DNA from: an uncultured Clostridia bacterium
GTDB taxonomy: Bacteria; Bacillota; Clostridia; Christensenellales; Borkfalkiaceae
Direction of reading: 5' to 3'
NCBI GenBank assembly: GCA_944376335.1
Contig: CALWCH010000002.1
Coordinates: 1-64,000 of the forward strand
DNA length: 64,000 nucleotides
A program made the translations under genes and the position numbers. Below, in pieces: positions 23,928 to 33,700 of this stretch; positions within the stretch are counted from its first letter, which is position 1; the number at the start of each line of letters is the position of its first letter. The notes below the pieces were generated by a model. The model saw only the letters and a program-made list of their open reading frames with translations, had not been told where the DNA came from and did no database searches.

Positions 23928-25718
23928 ATGATCTTCGGGAAATACATCAATCGGTATTACATAAAGTACGGCTGGGTGCTGCTCTTGGGGCTTGCTGCGC
24001 TCATCCTTGTCGATTACTTCCAGCTCGAAGTGCCCGAGCTCTATCGCATGGTCGTCAACGGCGTGAATACGGGCTTTGTCGAGACGGAGGCGGGGCTCGT
24101 TCCCTTTGACCTCAACTTTCTTTTGGACGAAATTTGCCTGCCGCTCATCGTCATCATCCTTGTGCTGGTGGTGGGGCGGTTTGCATGGCGCATCTGCTTC
24201 TTCGGCACGGGCATCCGCGTGGAGACCGCTATTCGTGACAGGATGTTCGACCACTGCAAGGACCTCTCCGTGCAGTACTATCAGGTGAACAAGGTGGGCA
24301 ATCTCATGTCGCTGTTCACCAACGACTTAGAGACCATTCAGGAGTGCTTCGGCTCGGGCATCATGATGGCGTGCGACGCGGCATTTTTGGGCGCCCTCAC
24401 CATCGTCAAGATGTGGCGGATGGATGTGACGCTCACGCTGCTCTCCCTCATCCCGATGGCGCTGCTGCTTGCGAGCGGCATCATTGTCGGCAAGTACATG
24501 ACGAGGAAGTGGGAGACGCGCCAGGCGGCCTTTTCCGAGCTTTCAGATTTCTCGCAGGAGAGCTTTTCGGGCATCGCCGTCATCAAGGCGTTCGTCAAGG
24601 AGACGAAGGAGCTCCTCGCTTTCCGTCGCCTCAACAAGTACAACGAGAAGGTCAACGTCGACTATACGAAGGCGTCGACGCTCTTAAACATCACGGTGAC
24701 GCTCTTTGTGGAGTCCGTCATCTGCATCATTCTGGGCTACGGCGGATATCTCGTCTATATGGGCGAATTTGATGCGGGGCAGCTCGTCGAGTACATCGGC
24801 TACTTCACCGCGATGGTCTGGCCGGTGATGGCGGTCTCCCAGCTCATCGAGATGACTTCGCGCGGGAAGGCGTCTTTGAACCGCGTGAGCGAGCTTTTGG
24901 ACGCCAAGCAGGACGTTGTCGACGCGCCGAACGTGGAGAAGGTGCGGGAGTTCAGGGGCGGCATCGAATTTCGCGGGCTCACCTTCCGCTATCCGGGCGG
25001 CGAGTTTGACGTCCTTCACAATGTCTCCTTCAAAATTGAGCCCGGGGAGAATGTCGGGCTTGTCGGCAAGACGGGTTCGGGCAAGACGACCCTCGTCGAC
25101 CTCATCTTGAGGACGTACAACGTGCCCGACGGCACCATCTTTCTGGACGGGCATGATGTGAATACCATTCCCATTCACGATGTGCGCGCCGCGGCGGCGT
25201 ACGTCCCGCAGGACAACTTTTTATTCAGCGACACCATCGAGAACAACATCGCCTTTGCCTATGAGGGCGAGGCTGCCGCGGAAGCGGAGGCGGCGGAGGA
25301 AGCCGCCCGCCTTGCCGCCGTGCACGACAACATCGCCGACTTCAAGGACAAGTACTTGACCGTGTTGGGGGAGCGCGGCGTCACCGTCTCCGGCGGGCAG
25401 AAGCAGCGCATCTCCATCGCCCGCGCGCTCATGAAGCAGGCGAAAATTTTGATTTTGGACGATTCCGTCTCCGCCGTCGACACCAAGACGGAGCAGGAGA
25501 TCTTGAGCAACCTCAAAAGGAACAGGGCGGGGCTGACGACCATCCTCATCGCGCACCGCATTTCGACGGTGGAGGACATGGACAAGATCGTCTTTCTCGA
25601 CGACGGAGCCGTCGTCGACGTGGGCACGCACGACGAGCTCGTCGCGCGCTGCCCCGCCTACAAGAAGATGGTGGATCTGCAGAAGCTCGAGGAGGAGGGA
25701 GGGGAGAACAATGCGTGA
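23928..25718 (+). CDS. Heterodimeric ABC exporter, subunit with degenerate ATP site (BmrC-like)
   Basis: The 596-residue half-transporter has an N-terminal six-helix exporter domain (about 1-320) and a C-terminal ATPase (about 345-590). Walker A is GKTGSGKTT and the signature is VSGGQKQR. The Walker B block is ILILDDSVSAVD, with Asp where the catalytic Glu normally stands. That is the mark of the degenerate-site partner in heterodimeric exporters such as BmrC/BmrD. The next gene, overlapping by 8 bases, supplies the Glu-bearing partner. The substrate may be a drug, lipid or peptide. No dedicated regulator is adjacent. Confidence 0.88.
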   Translation: MIFGKYINRYYIKYGWVLLLGLAALILVDYFQLEVPELYRMVVNGVNTGFVETEAGLVPFDLNFLLDEICLPLIVIILVLVVGRFAWRICFFGTGIRVETAIRDRMFDHCKDLSVQYYQVNKVGNLMSLFTNDLETIQECFGSGIMMACDAAFLGALTIVKMWRMDVTLTLLSLIPMALLLASGIIVGKYMTRKWETRQAAFSELSDFSQESFSGIAVIKAFVKETKELLAFRRLNKYNEKVNVDYTKASTLLNITVTLFVESVICIILGYGGYLVYMGEFDAGQLVEYIGYFTAMVWPVMAVSQLIEMTSRGKASLNRVSELLDAKQDVVDAPNVEKVREFRGGIEFRGLTFRYPGGEFDVLHNVSFKIEPGENVGLVGKTGSGKTTLVDLILRTYNVPDGTIFLDGHDVNTIPIHDVRAAAAYVPQDNFLFSDTIENNIAFAYEGEAAAEAEAAEEAARLAAVHDNIADFKDKYLTVLGERGVTVSGGQKQRISIARALMKQAKILILDDSVSAVDTKTEQEILSNLKRNRAGLTTILIAHRISTVEDMDKIVFLDDGAVVDVGTHDELVARCPAYKKMVDLQKLEEEGGENNA

Positions 25719-27594
25719 ATACTATCCCCTCATCGTCGTGGGCGGCGTCATCGGGTTCTTTTCCATCGTCTTTTCGCTCGCCTATGCCCTCATCAAGAAC
25801 AAGAAGGAGGCCATCGGCTTCGACCGCAATATGAAGGACGGGGAGATCGTCCGCCGCCTGCTCGTCTATACCAAACCGCATTGGAAGAGCTTCCTCTTCG
25901 CGGGGCTGTGCATGGCGTTCTCCATTGCGTACGATATCGCCTCGCCCCTTCTCATCGGGTATATCGAGGAGATCGTGAGCGGAGAGTTTGCTCTTTCCGA
26001 GCTCTTCGTGCTCGTCGGCGTGTATGCGGGCATCCTCGCCATTTCGCTCGTGAGTACCTATGTGCAGACGATTACCCTGCAAAAGACGGGCCAGCGCATC
26101 CTCTCCGCGCTGAGGGAGGACCTCTTCTCGCACATCGAGGGGCTCTCGCACGCTCAGCTCAATCTCATCCCCGTGGGCAAGCTCGTCACGCGCGTCACCA
26201 ACGATACCAACGCCATCTCCATGATGTTCACGAACATCCTCGTCAACCTCATCAAGAATGTGTTCGTGGTGCTCGGCGTGCTTGTTGCGATGTTCATCCT
26301 AAACCTCGAGCTCACCCTCATGGTGCTGTGCTTTGCGCCCTTCATCGTGCTGTTTACGGTCATCTTCCGCAAGTTCTCGCGGCGGGCATACCGCAAGGTC
26401 AAGGACGGCACGACGGACATCAACACCTTCCTCTCGGAAAATCTCTCGGGCATGAAGATCACGCAGATCTTCAACCGTGAACAGCGCAAAAAACAGGAGT
26501 TCGACAAGAAAAACAGGACGCTCGCCTCGGCAAAGCACCAGCAGATCTTTGTGTTCGGCATCTTCCGCCCGCTCGTCTATATGCTCTACATCGCCTCCGT
26601 TCTCTGCCTCCTTTATCTGGGCGGCAAGGGGTATTTGGACGGCGCGTCCTTTTTAGGCAATGCCATTTCGAGCGCGACCATCGTCACGTTCTACATGTAT
26701 CTCTCCAAGTTCTTCAACCCCATTCAAAGCCTTGCCGAGCAGTTCAATTGGCTGCAGTCGGCATTCGCCTCGGCGGAGAAGATCTTCACGGTGTTCGATA
26801 TGCAGCCCGAAGTTGTCGACGAAGAGGGCGCCATCGACCTGCCCGAAGTCAGGGGGGAGATCGAATTCAAGGACGTTTGGTTCTCGTATATCCCCGGGGA
26901 GTGGGTATTAAAGGGGGTCTCCTTCCACATCAACGCGCGCGATACGGTGGCGTTCGTGGGGAGTACGGGCTCGGGCAAGACGACCATTCTCTCGCTCATC
27001 TGCCGCAACTACGACATCCAGAAGGGCGCCATCCTCATCGACGGCATCGACATCAAACACATCAAGATATCCTCGCTGCGCCGTCACTTCGGGCAGATGC
27101 TGCAGGACGTGTTCCTCTTCTCGGGCACGATAAGAAGCAACATCGTCCTGCGCGACGACATCCCCGACGACGAGATCATGCGCGTCTGCGACTATGTGAA
27201 TGCGTCCTCCTTCATCAACAAGCTCGAAAGGGGCCTCGACGAGGAAGTCAGAGAGCGCGGCAACAACTTCTCGGCGGGGCAGAGGCAGCTTCTCTCCTTT
27301 GCCCGCACCATCGTGCATAAACCCTCCGTCATGATCCTCGACGAGGCGACCGCCAACATCGATACGGAGACGGAAGTGCTCATCCAAGATTCCCTCGAAA
27401 AGATGATGAACATCGGCACCATGCTCATCGTGGCGCACCGCCTTTCGACCATCCGCAATGCCGACAAGATCATCGTCCTCTCGCACGGGGAGATCATCGA
27501 GGAGGGCACCCACCGCGAACTTCTCGAAAGGAAGGGGAGATATTACCGCCTCTATACCCTGCAGGCGCACCGCGAACAGCTGCAAAAGGCATGA
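25711..27594 (+). CDS. Heterodimeric ABC exporter, catalytically complete subunit (BmrD-like)
   Basis: This 627-residue half-transporter partners the preceding protein. It has an extra N-terminal hydrophobic helix before the six-helix exporter domain. The ATPase near residues 390-620 carries Walker A GSTGSGKTT, Walker B VMILDEATANID with the catalytic Glu, and an altered signature FSAGQRQL (Ala for the second Ser/Gly position). In the dimer, one ATP site combines this Walker B Glu with the partner's intact VSGGQ signature, and the other is impaired. The ATG overlaps the previous gene, and a terminator lies about 50 bases downstream. Confidence 0.88.
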   Translation: MREYYPLIVVGGVIGFFSIVFSLAYALIKNKKEAIGFDRNMKDGEIVRRLLVYTKPHWKSFLFAGLCMAFSIAYDIASPLLIGYIEEIVSGEFALSELFVLVGVYAGILAISLVSTYVQTITLQKTGQRILSALREDLFSHIEGLSHAQLNLIPVGKLVTRVTNDTNAISMMFTNILVNLIKNVFVVLGVLVAMFILNLELTLMVLCFAPFIVLFTVIFRKFSRRAYRKVKDGTTDINTFLSENLSGMKITQIFNREQRKKQEFDKKNRTLASAKHQQIFVFGIFRPLVYMLYIASVLCLLYLGGKGYLDGASFLGNAISSATIVTFYMYLSKFFNPIQSLAEQFNWLQSAFASAEKIFTVFDMQPEVVDEEGAIDLPEVRGEIEFKDVWFSYIPGEWVLKGVSFHINARDTVAFVGSTGSGKTTILSLICRNYDIQKGAILIDGIDIKHIKISSLRRHFGQMLQDVFLFSGTIRSNIVLRDDIPDDEIMRVCDYVNASSFINKLERGLDEEVRERGNNFSAGQRQLLSFARTIVHKPSVMILDEATANIDTETEVLIQDSLEKMMNIGTMLIVAHRLSTIRNADKIIVLSHGEIIEEGTHRELLERKGRYYRLYTLQAHREQLQKA

Positions 27595-27647
27595 CGCCTG
27601 CCGCTATCTAATACACTGCGAACGACATCTAAGTCTTGAATTATTTA

Positions 27648-27690
27648 TACCCGAGAGCGCGCTAAAAGTGCCGCCCTCGGGTAATTTTTG
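27648..27690 (+). terminator. Terminator after the ABC exporter operon
   Basis: TACCCGAG (27648-27655) pairs with CTCGGGTA (27676-27683), followed by ATTTTTG. Confidence 0.8.
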
Positions 27691-27721
27691 TGAAAAAATT
27701 CCCATTTTTTGCTTCACACAG

Positions 27722-27772
27722 TTGACAAATTGTCATAGTTCGGGTATGATAATGTCATATGAAATTATGACA
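27722..27772 (+). promoter_or_regulatory. Promoter of the giant repeat gene with two operator-like dyads
   Basis: TTGACA (27722-27727), 17-base spacer, TATGAT (27745-27750). A 13-base perfect palindrome TGACAA-A-TTGTCA (27723-27735) covers the -35. A second dyad with the same half-site, TGTCAT-N8-ATGACA (27753-27772), covers the transcription start. The dyad centres are about 33 bases apart. This is a plausible repressor site pair; the regulator is unknown. Confidence 0.65.
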
Positions 27773-27797
27773 GGCGCCATGAGCGTCATGGAGAGTT

Positions 27798-30700
27798 ATG
27801 AGAGCAAAGCAAGGTGCGGCGGAGAACGCCGAGGTTTACAGCAAAGGAAAAAATAAAAAATTCTGGATCCGTTTGGGTGCCATCGGAGCGGCTGTCGTGG
27901 CGCTCGGCGTGGGTGCGGGCATCTTTGTGCCCAAGTTCTTCGAGGAAGCGGCGCCCAACGTCGTCGAAGAAGGCTTCCAAACGGTCAGCGAACCCGCGCC
28001 CGAGGACGGATCCACGCCCGACATGCACTCCGCGCTCGAGAATATCGCCTATATGAACGCCGTCTTCAAGGCGCAGGAGAGCTGGTATTCCGAGATGCAC
28101 GGCACAACGGACGCCTCCTTAATGGAACAGGCGGTGAGTACCTACAAGCAGTATTCGGACGGCGTGCTCATCGTGGCGGACATCACCGAGAGCGCCATGG
28201 TCAAGGCGGCGCGGCAGTTCTGCTATGCGGGCGAGGAAGTTTTATGGCGACTGGGCTCTTCCTACGATGCCTCTACCTATGACGAAATGATGAGCGCCGA
28301 ATGGGAGCAGGGCGAGCCGTACGCGCACATGTATTTGGACGACTTCGTAAAGAAGAACGGCCTGCCAGCCACGGAGTTCTCCGTCTATGTCATCAACGAG
28401 GAGACGCTGCTCTCTGCCGACGAAGTCGTAAAGAACGACGACGGCAGCTACTCGCAGACCTACTATTTAGACCCTGCGACGGACAAGGCGCCCGCGCACT
28501 ACGCCAATCAGATGGTCTTTTCGGGCGGGCTTTCGGCACTCCCTGAGTTTACGTCCATCAAAGTCACCTACACCTTCGACGAGAATTGGCAGGTGCTCTC
28601 GAGCACCGTCGAAGAGTCCTATAAGGCGACGATGGGCATCTCCGTCAACTGTTCCTCCGTCTTTACGACGGTTTATGAGTATGGCACCGCCCGTTCGGAG
28701 AGCCCCGACTTTGAGGGCTACTTCAAACAGTATTTAGGCGGCGAGATGACGGGCCCCGAAGAGAAGGAGCCCACGGCGGTGGGGTGCCTCGGCGAGGCGT
28801 TCGGACCCGTTTTGCAGGGTCCGACGATTTTCGACCTCTCCCTTACTGTGAACGGCACGCCGCTTGAAGGTGCTGTGCTTCTCGATGTGGGCGATATGAC
28901 GACGGAGGGCATCTCTTTGAGCGCCGACTTCGGCTCCATGCAGCTTTGGCTGGAGGAAGGGGAGCTGTACCTTCGCATGGGCGGCATCCGCGGGAAATTG
29001 GCGCTTAAGGACGTCTTGGGCGCTTTGGACGGCGCGGAATCCGTTACGGGCGGCTCGGGCGAGGGCACCGCTGCGGCGGAAGAGGGCGGCCTCGATCTCA
29101 ACGCGCTCCTTGCACAGCTCGGCGAGGGCGAATTTACCTACGACGAGACGAGCGCATCTCTCTCTGCGTCGCTCACCTTGGGCGGCATGACCCTTCCCGT
29201 CGACTTTGCCTTTGCACTTGAGGACGGGCACGCCTCGCTTGAAACTGTTACGACGCACTTTGCGTTTGAGGGCATCGAGGCGGACATTTCCCTTGCCTAT
29301 GGGAAGAACGCGCCCGCGGAGCTTCCCGAGAGCGAAAAGGGGAGCTATCCCGACCTTTTGCCCCATATCGAGACGCTTGCCTCCCTTCTGACGGGCGAAG
29401 CTTTGCATGCCGATATTTCCTACGCCGCAGAAGGGTTCGCTATAAGTGGGGCAATTGATATTTCGCTTGCGAACGGGCAGCTTGCGGGCGAGTTGGCAGT
29501 TGCGGTCAACGGTGCGGAGAAGGAAATTTCCTTCGCGTATGCGGACGGGTATGTTCTGCTCGACGTGGATGGGCTCAAGCTCAAGGCCAATGCCGAGGAA
29601 GCGCTCGAATTTATCGGGCAGTTTATCGAACTTCCCGAGATGGAGATGCCCGAGCTCAACCTTGATATTGAAAAGCTGCTTAACAATATTCTCTCTGGCG
29701 ATTTAGGCACGCTCATTTCCATGACGGAGAGCGAAAACGTCCTCTCTGTCCTTGTGAAGGGCGATGAGCTTCTCGAACTGTTAGGCTTTGACCTCGGTCT
29801 CGATTTGGGCGAAGTTTCCCTTGCCGTTGCGGACGGCAGCTTGTCCGTCTCGGCTTTGGGTGCGGAGATCGCCCTCACACAGGGCGAAGTGCCCGTTATC
29901 AATGCGGACGAATACATCGACATTCTCCCGTATGTAAACTCGCTTGTCTCTCTGTTCAGCAGCGAGGCGCTCCGTGCGGATATTTCCTTTGAGACAGACA
30001 GCTTTGCCGTGAGCGGGGCGGTGGACATTTCGCTTGCGAACGGGCAGTTGGCGGGTGAGTTGGCGCTCACGGTAAATGGCGTGGAGAAGGAAATTTCCTT
30101 CGCGTATGCGGACGAGTGTGTCCTGCTCAACGTGGACGGCCTCAAAGTCAAGGCCAATGCCGAGGAAGCGCTCGAATTTATCGGACAGTTCCTTGAGCTT
30201 CCCGAAATGGAGATGCCCGAGCTCAGCCTCGATATTGAAAAGCTGCTTAACAACGTCCTTTCGGGTGATTTGGGCACGCTCATTTCCATGACGGAGAGCG
30301 AAAACGTCCTCTCTGTCCTTGTGAAGGGCGATGAGCTTCTCGAACTTCTCGGCCTCGATTTCGGTCTTGACCTCGGCGACGTTTCCCTCGCCATTTCGGA
30401 CGGCAGCTTGTCCGTCTCGGCTTTGGGTGCGGAGATCGCCCTCACACAGGGCGAAGTGCCCGTTATCAATGCGGACGAATACATCGACATTCTCCCGTAT
30501 GTAAACTCGCTTGTCTCTCTGTTCAGCAGCGAGGCGCTCCGTGCGGATATTTCCTTTGAGACAGACAGCTTTGCCGTGAGCGGGGCGGTGGACATTTCGC
30601 TTGCGAACGGGCAGTTGGCGGGTGAGTTGGCGCTCACGGTAAATGGCGCGGAGAAGGAAATTTCCTTCGCGTATGCGGACGGGTATGTTCTGCTCGACGT

Positions 30701-33700
30701 GGATGGGCTCAAGCTGAAGGCTGGCGCCGAGGAAGCGCTTGCGTTTATCGGGCAGTTTATCGAACTTCCCGAGATGAGCGTTCCCGAGCTCAGCCTCGAT
30801 ATTGATAAGCTGCTTAATAATATTCTGTCGGGTGATTTGGGCACGCTTATCAGCATGACGGAGACGGACAACGTCCTTTCCGTGCTTGTGAAGGGGAATG
30901 AATTTTTCGAACTTCTCGGCATTGACCTCGGTCTCGATTTGGGCGAAGTTTCCCTCGCCGTTTCGGACGGCTCTCTTGCCGTCTCGGCTTTGGGCGCGGA
31001 GATTGCTCTCACGCAAGGCGAAGTGCCCGTTATCAACGCGGACGAATACATCGACATTCTCCCGTATGTAAATTCGCTTGTCTCTCTGTTCAGCAGCGAG
31101 GCGCTGCGGGCGGATATTGTTTACGCAGGCGAAGGGTTTGCCGTTGCGGGCGGGCTGGATATCCCGCTCACGAGCGGGCCCATTGCGGGTGAGTTGGCGC
31201 TCACGGTAAATGGCGCGGAGAAGGAAATTTCCTTCGCCTATGCGGAGGGGTATGTTCTGCTCGACGTGGATGGGCTCAAGCTCAAGGCCAATGCCGAGGA
31301 AGCGCTCGAATTTATCGGGCAGTTCGTGGAGCTTCCCGCAATGGAGATGCCCGAGCTCAACCTCGACATTGAAAAGCTGCTTAACAACATTCTTTCGGGT
31401 GATTTGGGTACGCTCATTTCGATGACGGAGAGCGAAAACGTCCTCTCTGTCCTTGTGAAGGGCGATGAGCTTCTCGAACTGTTAGGCCTTGACCTCGGTC
31501 TCGATTTGGGAGATGTTTCCCTCGCCGTTTCGGACGGCAGCTTGTCCGTCTCTGCTTTGGGTGCGGAGATCGCTCTCACGCAAGGGGAAGTGCCCGTTAT
31601 CAACGCGGACGAATACATCGACATTCTCCCGTATGTAAACTCGCTTGTCTCTCTGTTCAGCAGCGAGGCGCTCCGTGCGGATATTTCCTTTGAGACAGAC
31701 AGCTTTGCCGTGAGCGGGGCGGTGGACATTTCGCTTGCGAACGGGCAGTTGGCGGGTGAGTTGGCGCTCACGGTAAATGGCGCGGAGAAGGAAATTTCCT
31801 TCGCGTATGCGGACGGGTATGTCCTGCTCAACGTGGATGGGCTCAAGCTCAAAGCCGACGCCGAGGAAGCGCTTGCGTTTATCGGGCAGTTTATCGAACT
31901 TCCCGAGATGCAAGCGCCCGAGCTCAACCTCGATATTGATAAGCTGCTTAATAATATTCTCTCTGGCGATCTGGGCGCGCTCATTTCCATGACGGAGGCG
32001 GACAACGTCCTCTCCGCGGTTGTGAAGGGCGATGAGCTTCTCGAACTTCTCGGCCTCGATTTCGGTCTTGACCTCGGCGAAGTTTCCCTTGCCGTTGCGG
32101 ACGGCTCACTTGCCGTCTCGGCTTTGGGCGCGGAGATTGCTCTCACGCAAGGCGAAGTGCCCGTTATCAATGCGGACGAATATATCAATATTTTGCCGTA
32201 TGCCGAAACGATCGCCGAAATCTTCTCGTCGAAGTATTTCCTTGCGGAAATCAGCCTCGGCATCGGCGAGCTCAATCTCAGCGGCGAAGTATATTTCGCG
32301 CCCGACCCCGTTGCCGTGCGCGCGGAGCTCACCCTCTCCGAGGGCGGGTTCAGCAAGCTCATCAAAGTGGAATACGAGGGGGAGGACCTCTTCGTGACCG
32401 TGGACGGCGTCACCTTCCGTGCAAGCGCCGAAAAACTTCTGCCCCTTCTTACCTCCGCCCTCTCTTTGGACGGCGCGGCGGGCGAGGGCTTCGCTCTGGA
32501 CGGCTTGGCGGGCGAGGGGAGCATCGACTCTCTCAAAACGCTTCTTGCCCTCGATTTTTCCGAGGTCATTCCCGAAGTGAGCGAGACGGGCGGCGTGCTC
32601 TCGCTGCTCCTGAACGGAGACAGCATTCTCAACGCACTCGGCATCGGGTATCACACGGGGGAGATCGCGGTTGATGTCGGAGCGGACTATCTCTCCGCAT
32701 CCTGCAAGGCGCTCAACCTCTCTCTGACCCTCAAAAAGGGCAGTGCCTTTGAGATCGACCATGGGCAGGAATGTGCGGATCTTCAGCCTGTCATCGACAA
32801 GGCGCTGCAGATCGCCGAGGCGCAGGCGCTCTCCTTCGGCGGCAGCATTTCCCTTGATGCGGGCGGGCTCACCCTTCCCGTCGATATCTCCAGGGGAACG
32901 ATCGCTTGGGAGAACGGCTTCTCGCTCGCTTTGGAGGGCGAACTTTCCTTGGGCGGCGGGTATCATCACTTCTATCTGGAGGCCGATACGACCCGCGTTC
33001 GCATCGCCTACGGCGGCCTCGGGCTCGTGCTTCCCTATGACGAGTTCCCCGAGCTTCTTGAGACGCTGAACGGCGTAATTGACAAGGTGCGTCCGCTCTT
33101 GGAGAAGGCGGGCATCACCCTTCCCGATCTCTCTGCGCTCTCGGGTGCGCTCGGAAATACGGGCGATGGGACATTCGACCTCGGCTCGCTCGACATCGGA
33201 AAACTCTTGAGCGGGATCACCTTCTGTGAGGCGCCCGGCTATCTCTTCGGGCTTACCGGGAATGGGCTCACCCTGCGCCTTGCGGACGAGCAGGACGGCA
33301 TCGCGCGGGCGGATGCGGAATACACGGGCGAGGACTTCAGCCTCGGGGCAGACCTCTCCCTCGGTTGGTTCGAGGGCGCCGTTCAGATGCCTGAAATCAC
33401 CTATCTCAGCGTTGAGGACCTCAACGAGCTTGCAGACTATCTCACGGCGGCGGAGAACACCTTAAAGAGCAACAGCGTAAAACTCACGCTCTCTCCCATC
33501 CAAACGGAGGCGGGCAGTATTTCCGTGACGGCGCAGATCTACCACGGCGATACATTCCCCGTTGAGATCGATACGGAGAATAAGACCATCACGGTGCATG
33601 CGGACACCTACCTGCATCTCAACGTCAACGTTGCGCCGACGGAGGGGCAGCTTCCGCTCTATCTCGAGGCGTGGGTGCTGGACGGCGATGGGGACGACGA

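Noticed and set aside
29355..32189. CRISPR or satellite-type array
   Set aside because: The repeats are 567 bp, contiguous, in frame and coding, with no spacers.
29420..32644. Long antisense frames across the giant gene's repeats
   Set aside because: They repeat only because the sense gene repeats; Ser/Arg-rich products with no start signals.
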